From the NCBI RefSeq assembly GCF_007747795.1, contig NZ_CP036275.1, positions 1,116,001 through 1,180,000 of the forward strand: a stretch of 64,000 bases of DNA. The letters are read 5' to 3'. The stretch's first letter is position 1. Every line of letters starts with the position of its first letter. Made by a program: the position numbers and the translations under genes. Shown piece by piece: positions 52,784-60,971 of this stretch. This stretch comes from Maioricimonas rarisocia (GTDB lineage Bacteria > Planctomycetota > Planctomycetia > Planctomycetales > Planctomycetaceae). The notes beneath the pieces were generated by a model. It was not told where the DNA came from. It worked only from the letters and a program-made list of their open reading frames with translations, and did not search any database.

Positions 52784-53146
52784 ATGTCCGGACAGACCCG
52801 TGGAACTGCTGCCTCGCTGATGATGATCGCGCTCGGGACCGGCTGGCTGCTGACAGTGCAGGGATTCCTGCCGGGGGTCGACTGGGTGTACACGATCGGT
52901 CTGGGAATGATGGGCGTGCTGGTTCTGGCGTTTGGAGGGATTAACCGGGTGACGGTCGCGGTGGGCCCGATGTTCATGGTCGGCTCGTTCTTCTCGCTGC
53001 TGCGGCAGACGGGGCGGCTGGAAATGAATGTCGAAATGCCCTGTCTGGTGATCGCCGCCGGTGTCCTGATGCTGCTGGCGAACGTCCTTCCGCTCCGCTC
53101 GCCGGCCTGGCTGGTGGCGCAGGAGGAGGCAGCAATCAGGAGGTAG
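52784..53146 (+). CDS. Small membrane protein ending in tandem repeat DNA
   Basis: 120 residues from the ATG at 52784 (GGGAGAACACAAC upstream). Three to four helices (AASLMMIALGTGWLLTV, VYTIGLGMMGVLVLAFGG, VTVAVGPMFMVGSFFSLL, CLVIAAGVLMLLANVLPL) in a layout seen in small DUF/LiaF-type membrane proteins. The C-terminus (AIRR) and stop codon are formed by the first unit of the 14-bp tandem array, so the array has probably altered the natural C-terminus. Confidence 0.75.
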   Translation: MSGQTRGTAASLMMIALGTGWLLTVQGFLPGVDWVYTIGLGMMGVLVLAFGGINRVTVAVGPMFMVGSFFSLLRQTGRLEMNVEMPCLVIAAGVLMLLANVLPLRSPAWLVAQEEAAIRR

Positions 53147-53398
53147 GAATCAGGAGGTAGGAATCAGGAGGTAGGAATCAGGAGGTAGGAATCAGGAGGT
53201 AGGAATCAGGAGGTAGGAATCAGGAGGTAGGAATCAGGAGGTAGGAATCAGGAAGTAGGAATCAGGAAGTAGGAATCAGGAAGTAGGAATCAGGAAGTAG
53301 GAATCAGGAAGTAGGAATCAGGAAGTAGGGATCAGGAGGTAGGAATCAGGAAGTAGGGATCAGGAAGTAGGAATCAGGAAGTAGGGATCAGGAAGTAG
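53133..53398 (+). repeat. 14-bp tandem array, 19 units
   Basis: Exactly 19 head-to-tail units of the form GAATCAGGAGGTAG or GAATCAGGAAGTAG (later units GGATCAGGAAGTAG). Early units carry AGGAGG, later ones AGGAAG, so the array drifts along its length. Each unit ends in GTAG, and the last GTAG is also the start of the REP element at 53395. No spacers, so not CRISPR. Confidence 0.95.
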
Positions 53399-53457
53399 GG
53401 CCGGCTGGTGCCGGCCGGGGAATGTGCTTCGGTTCGGCCGGATGAATCCGGCCCTAC
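53395..53457 (+). repeat. Head-to-head GTAG REP pair
   Basis: GTAG, GGCCGGC, TGGT, GCCGGCC on the left and GGCCGGA, TGAA, TCCGGCC, CTAC on the right: a 63-bp REPIN-like element whose left tetranucleotide is the end of the 14-bp array. Confidence 0.8.
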
Positions 53458-54006
53458 AGCTGTTGCGATGAACTCGCAGGGTGCTGTCGCCGGAGGCGAC
53501 GCGGCATTCATCGAGTTTGCCTGGAGCTCGCCTGTGGCCCGGCCAAAGCCACCCTTCGTGGGCAGCGCCACAGTCCTGCTCACAGTGGCCGCCGCGCGTA
53601 AGTGGGGCTGACATTCCTGTCTGCCTGTCCGGTTCTGAGAATCCAGCAGGCGCCGTAGGGCCGGCTATTGCCGGCCGTGGAGCGCCCAGCACGGCTGCTC
53701 TGCTCGCCGGCCTGGCTGGTGGCGCAGGAGGAGGTAGGGATCAGGAGACAGGTCTGGTGGCACGCCCAGGGGTGGAGCGCAGCGAAATGATGGGCGTGGT
53801 CGGCGCTCCCTCACGGTCGCGGCTCGTATTCACTCAAGACTCACCTGCACTCGACCCGCGGGACGCAACGGGTGGGCTCTGGTCCCAATTCCTGACCCCT
53901 TCTTCCTGGTTCCTGTCTCGCGATCCCCGTTCCCGTATTTCCGCGAATCGGCTACGGTACGGCGCGGCTGTTGCCGACTGTTATTCCGGTTCGACGAGAC
54001 CTTCTC
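53458..54006. repeat. Intergenic repeats with a duplicated gene tail
   Basis: Partial GTAG element at 53476, degenerate GTGG palindrome at 53602-53625, GTAG REP at 53655-53676 (GGCCGGC, TATT, GCCGGCC), and at 53697-53733 a copy of the 3' end of the membrane-protein gene (matching 53092-53128) followed by one array-like unit. A CATTTCGCTGCGCTCC-type motif near 53770 (on the minus strand), a CTCACGGTCGCGGCTCGT motif and a CCCGCGGG hairpin follow. Confidence 0.75.
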
Positions 54007-55353
54007 ATGGCGACGATCGAGGCGACCACGCCCGCTGCAGATAACCGGCCCAAACTGTTTCGCGATGCCTCGTTCTGGGGGATCGGGATCACGCAGTTCC
54101 TGGGAGCCTTCAACGACAATCTGTTCAAGCAGCTGGTGCTGTTCGTCTGCGTGCTGCAGGCCGTCGGGGACCGGGCCGAGAACGCCCAGGGAACCGCGAT
54201 GCTCGTCTTCGCGATTCCGTTCGTGGCGCTGTCCGGCTTCAGCGGCTTTCTCGCAGACCGCTACAGCAAGAAGACGATTATCGTCATCAGCAAGCTGCTC
54301 GAAGTCGTCGTGATGACGCTGGGGTTGATCGCCTTTCTGTCCGGCAGCCTGAATGCGCTGTTTGCCGTGCTGTTCTGCATGGGGGCCCAGAGTGCCTTCT
54401 TCGGGCCGTCCAAGTACGGAATCCTTCCGGAACTGTTCCGCCAGAAGGATCTGCCGCGGGCCAACGGCTGGTTCCTGATGACGACCTTCATGGCGATCAT
54501 CTTCGGCGTGGCTCTGGCCGGAACGCTGATGGAGACCTTTCGCGACCAGATCTGGATTGCCTCGGCGATCTGCATCACGATCGCGATCATCGGGACGATC
54601 AGCTCGTTCTTCGTCCGCACGACGCCTGTCGCACAGCCGGGGCTCGAGTTTCATCCGGGGGCACTGTTCATTCCCCGCGAGACACGGGCGCTGCTGTGGG
54701 AGAAGCGGCGGCTGCTGAAGGTGCTGATCGTCACCTCACTGTTCTGGTGCACCGGGGCGGTTTACCAGCTGGCGGTAAACGACATCGGCATCCTGCAGCT
54801 GCAGATCGGCGAAGAGCAGACCGGCTATCTTGGTGCCTGTGCGGCGATCGGCATTGCCGTCGGCTGTGTCGCGGCCGGACGGCTCTCGCACGGGACATTT
54901 CACGCCGGGATCGTGCGCATCGGCGCGGCCGGCATGATGGTCACGCTGCTGTTGCTGGCAGCTCCCGGTTCGGCGCGTGGAGGGACGCTGCTGGGTACGG
55001 GCGGAACCGCCGGCATGCTGGTTGTGCTGGGGATCTTCGCCGGGCTGTTCGCCGTGCCGCTGCAGGTGTACCTGCAGGCGAAGACGCCGATCGAGCAGAA
55101 GGGTCGCATCATTGCGACGATGAACGTGCTGAACTGGATCGGCATCGCCTTCTCGGGGATCTATCACAAGGCGTTCAACCAGCTGTTCACGTACCTGGCG
55201 ATACCGCCCGCGACGATGTTCGCGGCCGCGGCTCTGATCCTGGTGCCGGTCGTTGTTTTCTATCGGCCCGAGCATGAATCGCTCGATGACGGGGTCGAGG
55301 CGGCATCTGAACAGGACGCTTCCGTCGCCGATGAGCCGGCCTGCGCGGTGTGA
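54007..55353 (+). CDS. LplT-like MFS transporter
   Basis: 448 residues from the ATG at 54007, with about 12 membrane helices. FWGIGITQFLGAFNDNLFKQLVLF is the typical start of LplT and of the MFS half of Aas-type lysophospholipid proteins; ADRYSKKTIIVISKLLEV and FFGPSKYGILPELF are the other family marks. LplT flips lysophospholipids inward across the inner membrane for reacylation. No acyltransferase gene or domain follows, so the substrate is uncertain. Confidence 0.85.
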   Translation: MATIEATTPAADNRPKLFRDASFWGIGITQFLGAFNDNLFKQLVLFVCVLQAVGDRAENAQGTAMLVFAIPFVALSGFSGFLADRYSKKTIIVISKLLEVVVMTLGLIAFLSGSLNALFAVLFCMGAQSAFFGPSKYGILPELFRQKDLPRANGWFLMTTFMAIIFGVALAGTLMETFRDQIWIASAICITIAIIGTISSFFVRTTPVAQPGLEFHPGALFIPRETRALLWEKRRLLKVLIVTSLFWCTGAVYQLAVNDIGILQLQIGEEQTGYLGACAAIGIAVGCVAAGRLSHGTFHAGIVRIGAAGMMVTLLLLAAPGSARGGTLLGTGGTAGMLVVLGIFAGLFAVPLQVYLQAKTPIEQKGRIIATMNVLNWIGIAFSGIYHKAFNQLFTYLAIPPATMFAAAALILVPVVVFYRPEHESLDDGVEAASEQDASVADEPACAV

Positions 55354-55917
55354 AAGGCGGGCCTTGATTGTGGACAGCGATGTCCGCCGCATTGACGAGA
55401 CGGCATGGAGGCACGGAGGAATTCAAGGTGGAGAGCCGTGGGGCACGGTGCCATGGCTCTGCGAGCCGTGCGTTTTGTCCGCGAGAGGATGGGCACTACG
55501 ACAGGATGACACAATTGCCCTTCAGGCAATGTAGGGTGCTGTCGCCGAAGACGACGCACCGTTCGCAGGCTGGACGCTTACGATAGTCTGATGGTGCGTC
55601 ACGGGCGTTCAGGCTGGGCCAGCGTTTGCTGTCTAGGGACGTCGAATTGTCGCTTGCCGTGACACACCCTACATTCTGACGGTCGCGGCTGGTATTTGCT
55701 CGGGACCGATTACCTTTCGGCCCACCGGACGCAGCCGGCGGGCTTGCCTCGAGCCTCGCGTCTCATGCCTCAGGTCTGCCTTTCCGTGGTCTCCACGCCG
55801 AGTTCTGCACAAAACGGAATAGAGAACCGGCAGTGAATGCATTAGAGTGCGTTGATGCGATCGCGTTCCGCGTGATGCTCCCCGTTTCCTGTTCTCGAAA
55901 CCAGAAGGAGCGACGCC
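55354..55917. repeat. Intergenic repeats, including a complete GTAG pair
   Basis: 55531-55672 is a full 142-bp head-to-head GTAG element, like those at 36719 and 57443. A GTGCCATGGCTCTGCGAGCC hairpin precedes it near 55448. A CCCACCGG/CCGGCGGGC hairpin lies at 55720-55743. The ribosome binding site AGAAGGAGCGACGCC of the next gene ends the region. Confidence 0.8.
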
Positions 55918-57240
55918 ATGCCATCTGTCCGAAACGATTTCTGTGACGGCGTGACCCGCCGGGGGATGATCCAGGCCGGGCTCGGAGGACTGGCGGGACT
56001 GTCGCTGCCGCAGCTGTTGCAGCTGCGGGCACAGGCAGCAGAGAGCGGAACAGCCAGGGAGACGGCGGTCATCTATCTCGAACTGGCCGGGGGACCGACG
56101 CAGCACGAAACGTATGATCCCAAGCCGGAAGCACCGGCGGAATACCGCGGACCGCTGCGCTCGGTCGGCACGAACGTGGCCGGCGTCCGCTTCTGCGAAG
56201 TGATGGCCGAGCAGGCCCGCATTATGGACAAGCTGGTCGTCCTGCGGGGGATCTGGCACGATTCCGGCAGCCACGGCACGAGTGCTCACCTGACGCAGAC
56301 CGGCTACTACCTGCGGGACCGGCAGAGCCGCGAGAACGATATGCCGTGCATCGGCTCGATCACGTCGAAGGTGCGGGGGCCGAACCGTCCCGGCGTGCCG
56401 GCGTTTGTCTCGGCTCCGCGGACCATGCGCTACGGCGGTGCGGGCTGGCTCGGCAAGGGGTTCAACGCCTTCTCGACTGGCCGGAGTGCCGACGCGAAGA
56501 AGTTTCAGGTGCCGAACCTGACGCTGATCTCCGGACTGACGTCCGACCGAATGACCGATCGCCGCACGTTGCTGGAGAACTTCGACCAGACGCGGCGGAT
56601 CGTCGACAACCACGGCGTCGCGGAGGCGACAGACGATTTCACGCGGCAGGCGTTCGAGATGGTGACCGGCGATGCGGCCCGGCAGGCGTTCGATATCGAG
56701 GCGGAGCCGGACGTGGTCCGCGACCGCTACGGACGCAATCCGATGGGGCAGGACCTGCTGCTGGCCCGGCGGCTGGTCGAGCGGGGCGTGACGTTCGTCT
56801 CCGTCCGCTGCAATACGCTGGGTAGCTGGGACGATCATCGCGACATCGCCGGACGCATGAAGAAGAAGGGACCGGCCTACGATCAGGCGGTGGCGGCTCT
56901 GGTGAGTGACCTTCACGAGCGGGGCATGAACCGGGACGTGATGGTCGTGGCAATGGGAGAGTTCGGACGCACGCCACGCATCAACCGGAATGCCGGCCGC
57001 GACCACTGGGGCCGTGTGATGAGCGTGCTGCTCGCCGGCGGCGACCTGCCGACGGGGCAGGTGGTGGGGGCCTCGGACGGGACCGGTTCGCGTCCGCTGC
57101 AGAGTCCGTATCGTCCTGAGCACATCCTGGGCGTGCTGTACCGCCATCTGGGGATCTCTCCCGAGATGACATTTATCGATCACTCCGGCCGGCCGCGGTA
57201 CGTGCTCGAAGAACGGGAAGAGATCGCCGAGCTGACGTAG
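55918..57240 (+). CDS. DUF1501 domain protein, Tat-exported
   Basis: 440 residues. The N-terminus has a twin-arginine signal (GVTRRGMIQAGLGGLAGLSL, Arg14-Arg15), followed by the DUF1501 core: VIYLELAGGPTQHETYDPKPEAP, GTSAHLTQTGYYL, and late MGEFGRTPRINRNAGRDHWG. DUF1501 proteins are sulfatase-fold relatives that are highly expanded in planctomycetes and usually paired with DUF1549/DUF1553 cytochrome-like proteins. Here no such partner is adjacent. Folded before export to the periplasm. Substrate unknown. Confidence 0.93.
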   Translation: MPSVRNDFCDGVTRRGMIQAGLGGLAGLSLPQLLQLRAQAAESGTARETAVIYLELAGGPTQHETYDPKPEAPAEYRGPLRSVGTNVAGVRFCEVMAEQARIMDKLVVLRGIWHDSGSHGTSAHLTQTGYYLRDRQSRENDMPCIGSITSKVRGPNRPGVPAFVSAPRTMRYGGAGWLGKGFNAFSTGRSADAKKFQVPNLTLISGLTSDRMTDRRTLLENFDQTRRIVDNHGVAEATDDFTRQAFEMVTGDAARQAFDIEAEPDVVRDRYGRNPMGQDLLLARRLVERGVTFVSVRCNTLGSWDDHRDIAGRMKKKGPAYDQAVAALVSDLHERGMNRDVMVVAMGEFGRTPRINRNAGRDHWGRVMSVLLAGGDLPTGQVVGASDGTGSRPLQSPYRPEHILGVLYRHLGISPEMTFIDHSGRPRYVLEEREEIAELT

Positions 57241-57806
57241 GGGCGGCACGAGCAGTTGAGGGGAGCGAGTTGCCGCGCGCCGCGGGCTCTGCCCGTGCGC
57301 TTCGTCCGCGAGGGGGATGTCGCCAAGGCGGTCTTTCACGGTCACGCGGCTCAGTCGTTCGAACCACGCCCATCACTTCGCTGCGCTTTTTTCTGAGACT
57401 TGCCACCTACGTCTGCTTGTGTAGCGGGCATGGAAACTACTCGTAGGGTGCTGTCGCCGCAGGCGACGCACCGTTCGCAGGCTGGTTGCTTGCGATATTC
57501 TACTGGTGCGTCACGGGCGTTCAGGCTGGGCCAGCGTGTGCCGTCGAGGGACGTTGAATTGTCGCTTGCCGTGACACACCCTACATGCCTCGCGGTTCAG
57601 TCGTTCGAACCACGCCCATCACTTCGCTGCGCTTTGCTCTGGGACGTGACACCCGCCGCAAGTGCCTGCAGGGTTGCCCCTTCCGCTCCCTTACAGTCGC
57701 GGCTCGCATTCGTTCAAGCCTCCGCTCCCTCACGGTCGCGGCTCGTATTAATCCCAGCCTGCGTTCTTGCTCCCGCCTCACTTCTCGAGCCTCACTCCCT
57801 CACCCT
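57241..57806. repeat. Intergenic repeats, including a complete GTAG pair
   Basis: 57443-57584 is a full 142-bp head-to-head GTAG element. It is flanked by two copies of a GTTCGAACCACGCCCATCAC motif (about 57356 and 57603) and followed by two CTC(A/T)C(G/A)GTCGCGGCTCG motifs in tandem (near 57687 and 57727). No gene. Confidence 0.8.
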
Positions 57807-59231
57807 CTACTTCGACCGTGTGTCGCCCCACTTCGCCCAGCGGTCCCGTTCGTGGATCTTGCGGTTGAAGAATGATCCTTCCACGGGCGGTTCGTGGGCG
57901 GCTTCGGCGATTTCTTTCAGCCGCGTGAGGACCTCCGGATGGGCGTCCGCGACGCTGTTCTCTTCGCTGATGTCGGTCGACAGATCGTACAGCTCCCACG
58001 CTTTGTTCTTGCCGGGGCGGATGGCTTTCCACGTTCCCTCACGCACGGCGATCTGATTGTTCAGTTCCCAGTAGAGATAATCGTGCTGCGGCTGTTCGCG
58101 ACCGGCCGCTTCTTCGCCGATCAGCTCCGGCACGATCGAGATGCCGTCGATGTCGTCCGGAGGTGTGGCACCGGTCAGCTCGGCGACGGTGGGAAGCACA
58201 TCGGGGAAGTACCAGAGCAGGTCGCTCACGCGACCCGGATCGATCTGGCCCGGCCAGCGGACGATCATCGGAATCCGCAGGCCCCCTTCGTAGAGCGTTC
58301 CCTTGCGGCCGCGGAACTGGCTGTCTGACTCGGGATCGACGTTCGGCCCGTGGAATCCGCGGGGGCGGTCGTCGTTGCGGAAGTAGTCGTTGCCGCCGTT
58401 GTCTCCGCAGAAGCATACGATCGTCTTCTCATCCAGCTCGAGTTCCTTCAGCAGCGACAGCACGTCGCCGACGTTGCGGTCGAGCATCGTGACCATGGCA
58501 GCGTACCGTTTGGCTTCGAGTGGCCAGTCGCGGTCGGCGTACTTCTGCCAGGCCGGGTCACTTTCGGGGATGTCGAACATGCCGTGCGGCGGCGTGACGG
58601 GCATGTAGCAGAAGAACGGCTGGTTGCGATTCGTGCGGATGAAGTCCCTGGCTCGCTCGACGATCACATAGTGGGCGTAGGTTTCGCCACTGCGGCCGCC
58701 CTGATTGCCGGGCAGGGGGATTTCCTTGCTGTTGCGGATCAGGTACGGCGGATAGTAGGAGTGGGCGTGCACCTGGTCGTAGTATCCAAAGAAGACGTCG
58801 AAGCCGTGGTCTTCAGGGACGCCGGTTGATCCCCGTCCGCCGCAGCCCCACTTGCCGAAGCCGCCGGTTGCGTACCCCTGCTGTTTGAGCATGGAGGCGA
58901 TGGTGGCTTCGCCGGCTCTCAGAGGTGTGCCGCCACCGTTGGTGCGAACGGAGGTGTGTCCGCTGTGCTTGCCGGTCATCAGAACGCACCGCGTCGGGGC
59001 GCACAGGGATGAACCGGCCAGCGCCTGTGTGAAGCGGAGGCCCTCGCTGGCCATGCGGTCGATGTGAGGCGTCTCGATATACGGATGGCCCATGCATGAA
59101 AGTTCGTAGTAGCCGAGTTCGTCCGCCATGATGTAGACGACGTTCGGTTTCTCGACGGCGTGGGCAGGAGCAGCCGTGAAGCCGGCGATGAGTGTGACGG
59201 CGAGAATGAGCAGCAGGCGAAGCGCAGGCAT
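57807..59231 (-). CDS. Sulfatase (arylsulfatase type)
   Basis: 474 residues from the ATG at 59231, which gives signal peptide MPALRLLLILAVTLIAGF ending PAHA. PNVVYIMADELGYYELSCMG starts the alkaline-phosphatase-like fold. The sulfatase signature C77-A-P-T-R is present; Cys77 would be converted to formylglycine by a separate enzyme not in this window. Metal ligands and later motifs (GKWGCGG, CFCGDNGGNDYF) are intact. Such enzymes remove sulfate from polysaccharides in the periplasm, typical for planctomycetes that feed on sulfated glycans. The longer open frame upstream is antisense to the divergent region. Confidence 0.93.
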   Translation of the reverse strand: MPALRLLLILAVTLIAGFTAAPAHAVEKPNVVYIMADELGYYELSCMGHPYIETPHIDRMASEGLRFTQALAGSSLCAPTRCVLMTGKHSGHTSVRTNGGGTPLRAGEATIASMLKQQGYATGGFGKWGCGGRGSTGVPEDHGFDVFFGYYDQVHAHSYYPPYLIRNSKEIPLPGNQGGRSGETYAHYVIVERARDFIRTNRNQPFFCYMPVTPPHGMFDIPESDPAWQKYADRDWPLEAKRYAAMVTMLDRNVGDVLSLLKELELDEKTIVCFCGDNGGNDYFRNDDRPRGFHGPNVDPESDSQFRGRKGTLYEGGLRIPMIVRWPGQIDPGRVSDLLWYFPDVLPTVAELTGATPPDDIDGISIVPELIGEEAAGREQPQHDYLYWELNNQIAVREGTWKAIRPGKNKAWELYDLSTDISEENSVADAHPEVLTRLKEIAEAAHEPPVEGSFFNRKIHERDRWAKWGDTRSK

Positions 59232-59432
59232 GTCGGACCTCGTGCGTCGAATCGTTCCGAAGAGGAGACTGAGGATTCCGACCACTCTACCAGAAAGCCG
59301 TTCGGGGCGGGCAAGTGGAACCACGCAATCGCCGCATCTGCCGACGGGCTCTGGAATCGGCCGACCGTCCATGCGATGATCCGGCAACGCGGAGCACGCC
59401 CGCATCCTCATCAGCGCGACTGGAGCCTCCTT

Positions 59433-59936
59433 ATGGATCGCGATGTCTTCTGGAAGTTGATCGAACAGGGCCGCGAGGCGTCGGCCGGCGACTGTGAAGA
59501 TCAGGCCGCGTGGCTGCAGAGAGAACTGGAGAAGCTCCCGCCGGAAGAGATTCTCGACTTTCAGCGGCACTTCAGGGACATGGAGGTGGAATCGTACGGG
59601 TGGAATCTGTGGGGGGCGGCGTACCTGATCAACGGCGGCTGCTCGGATGACGGTTTCGATTACTTTCGCGGCTGGCTGATTGCACAGGGACGGGGGGCGT
59701 TTGAGCAGGCGCTGGCCGATCCCGATTCGCTGGTCGACCTGCCACAGCTGGAAGAAGACGTCGAGTGCGAAGACATCCTGTACGTCGGTTATACAGCTTA
59801 CCGTCAGGTGACCGGCGATGATCCTCCGCCGGTGGAGCGGGAGCTTCCCGACCTGGGAGACGACTGGGACTTCGACGACGACGATGAAATGCGGACGCGG
59901 TATCCGAAGCTGTTTGCGAAGTTCTGTGAGGACTGA
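59433..59936 (+). CDS. DUF4240 domain protein
   Basis: 167 residues from the ATG at 59433 (GGAGCCTCCTT upstream). MDRDVFWKLIEQGRE, then LPPEEILDFQRHFRDM and GWNLWGAAYLINGGCSDDGFDYFRGWLIAQGR are the core of DUF4240. The C-terminus is very acidic (DDWDFDDDDEM). Cytoplasmic, function unknown. It opens a row of small acidic genes on the plus strand. Confidence 0.88.
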   Translation: MDRDVFWKLIEQGREASAGDCEDQAAWLQRELEKLPPEEILDFQRHFRDMEVESYGWNLWGAAYLINGGCSDDGFDYFRGWLIAQGRGAFEQALADPDSLVDLPQLEEDVECEDILYVGYTAYRQVTGDDPPPVERELPDLGDDWDFDDDDEMRTRYPKLFAKFCED

Positions 59937-60131
59937 CGCGACGACGCCCCCGCGCAGCACGAATCGGAGTGGCGGGAACGATCGTGCAGACGAGCCTCAT
60001 TCGATTGTGCCGGCGTCATCGTTCTGAGGATGGGCCGACAGCAGACTGGGCATCGGGGCTGAGGGAACGAGCGTACGGCTTCCGCAGGCGGCGGATTCAT
60101 CGAGAGTTGCTTTCACGTTGTGGAGTTGATG

Positions 60132-60599
60132 ATGTCGAACGAGCCGAGCGAATCGGACCTGCAGAAATGGCACCGCTACTTCGCCGTGGAGTTCAACAAC
60201 CGCGCGTGGAATCTGACCTCGCAGGAACGGACGAAAACGGACGATCGTGAGATGCTCGACTGCGCCCATGCGGCGGCGCTGCACTGGGACGCCGCGGGAA
60301 CCGAGCTGAACCGGATGCGGGCCATGCTGCTGCTGGCCGAAGTTCATGCCCAACTCGGTTCCGGGCCGTCGGCGCAGGCCTATGCCGGCAAGGTGCGCGA
60401 GTACTTCGCGAATCGCGACACCGACGATTGGGAGCTGGCGACCGTTTACGCGGTCTGCGCGCACGCGGCTTACGCGGCACGTGACAACGAAGGTCACCGC
60501 ACGGCGTACGCGGAAGCGGCTGCGGCTCTCGAGCGTGTCGCCGATCCGGATGACCGCAGCGTCGTGCAGGAAACGTTCGACCAGGTGCCGGTGCCGTGA
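60132..60599 (+). CDS. Small TPR-like helical protein
   Basis: 155 residues from the ATG at 60132 (TGGAG six bases upstream; an ATG lies three bases earlier). WHRYFAVEFNNRAWNLTSQERTKTDDREMLDCAHAAALHWDAAGT and later helix pairs resemble an uncharacterised, TPR-like helical family. Cytoplasmic. No function recognised. Confidence 0.7.
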   Translation: MSNEPSESDLQKWHRYFAVEFNNRAWNLTSQERTKTDDREMLDCAHAAALHWDAAGTELNRMRAMLLLAEVHAQLGSGPSAQAYAGKVREYFANRDTDDWELATVYAVCAHAAYAARDNEGHRTAYAEAAAALERVADPDDRSVVQETFDQVPVP

Positions 60600-60636
60600 C
60601 ACGACCCATATCCTTTGAAACCGGGCGGATCATGCG

Positions 60637-60926
60637 ATGAGTGCAGGTGCAGCAGCAGCGGGAGGGGCGTCGTCGGCCGCCGCGGTGATGCAGGCGATCC
60701 GCGCTTCCGGCGTGCTTGTCCGGGTCGATTCGCACGTATTCGCGGAACTGCTGACTCGGCAGGAACGACCACTGGTCGTCCATGCCACGGGGGGCTGTTC
60801 TCGACGAACTACCAGTACCTGATGAGTTATGGAGGCCTGGCTTTCTTCGCAAAGTCGGAGTCACCGCTCGACCTGCCGGCCGACACCGAGCTGATCGTGG
60901 CCCGGAGAATCATGATTCCGGGTTAG
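60637..60926 (+). pseudogene. Frameshifted small conserved-type gene
   Basis: Two overlapping frames together make one ~96-residue protein: AIRASGVLVRVDSHVFAELL, RQERPLVVHATGG in the first frame and LFSTNYQYLMSYGGLAFFAK, SESPLDLPADTELIVARRIM in the next. The join falls at a run of six G (60789-60794); seven G would restore one frame. The joined product looks like a single small protein family with an IPG end. Causes could be a true deletion, a read or assembly error in the homopolymer, or ribosomal slippage at G-GGG-GGC. Confidence 0.7.
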
Positions 60927-60971
60927 CAGGTCCGGTCACAGCATCCCTTTCATTCGCCAGGAGATTCCGGA

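Noticed and set aside
53133-53398. Possible CRISPR array
   Set aside because: Units are 14 bp, contiguous, with no spacers, and no cas gene is near. It is a simple tandem repeat.
55918-59231. DUF1501 gene and sulfatase as a joint polysaccharide-degradation operon
   Set aside because: They are convergent and separated by 566 bp of repeats, so they cannot be one operon; functional linkage is only a general planctomycete trend.
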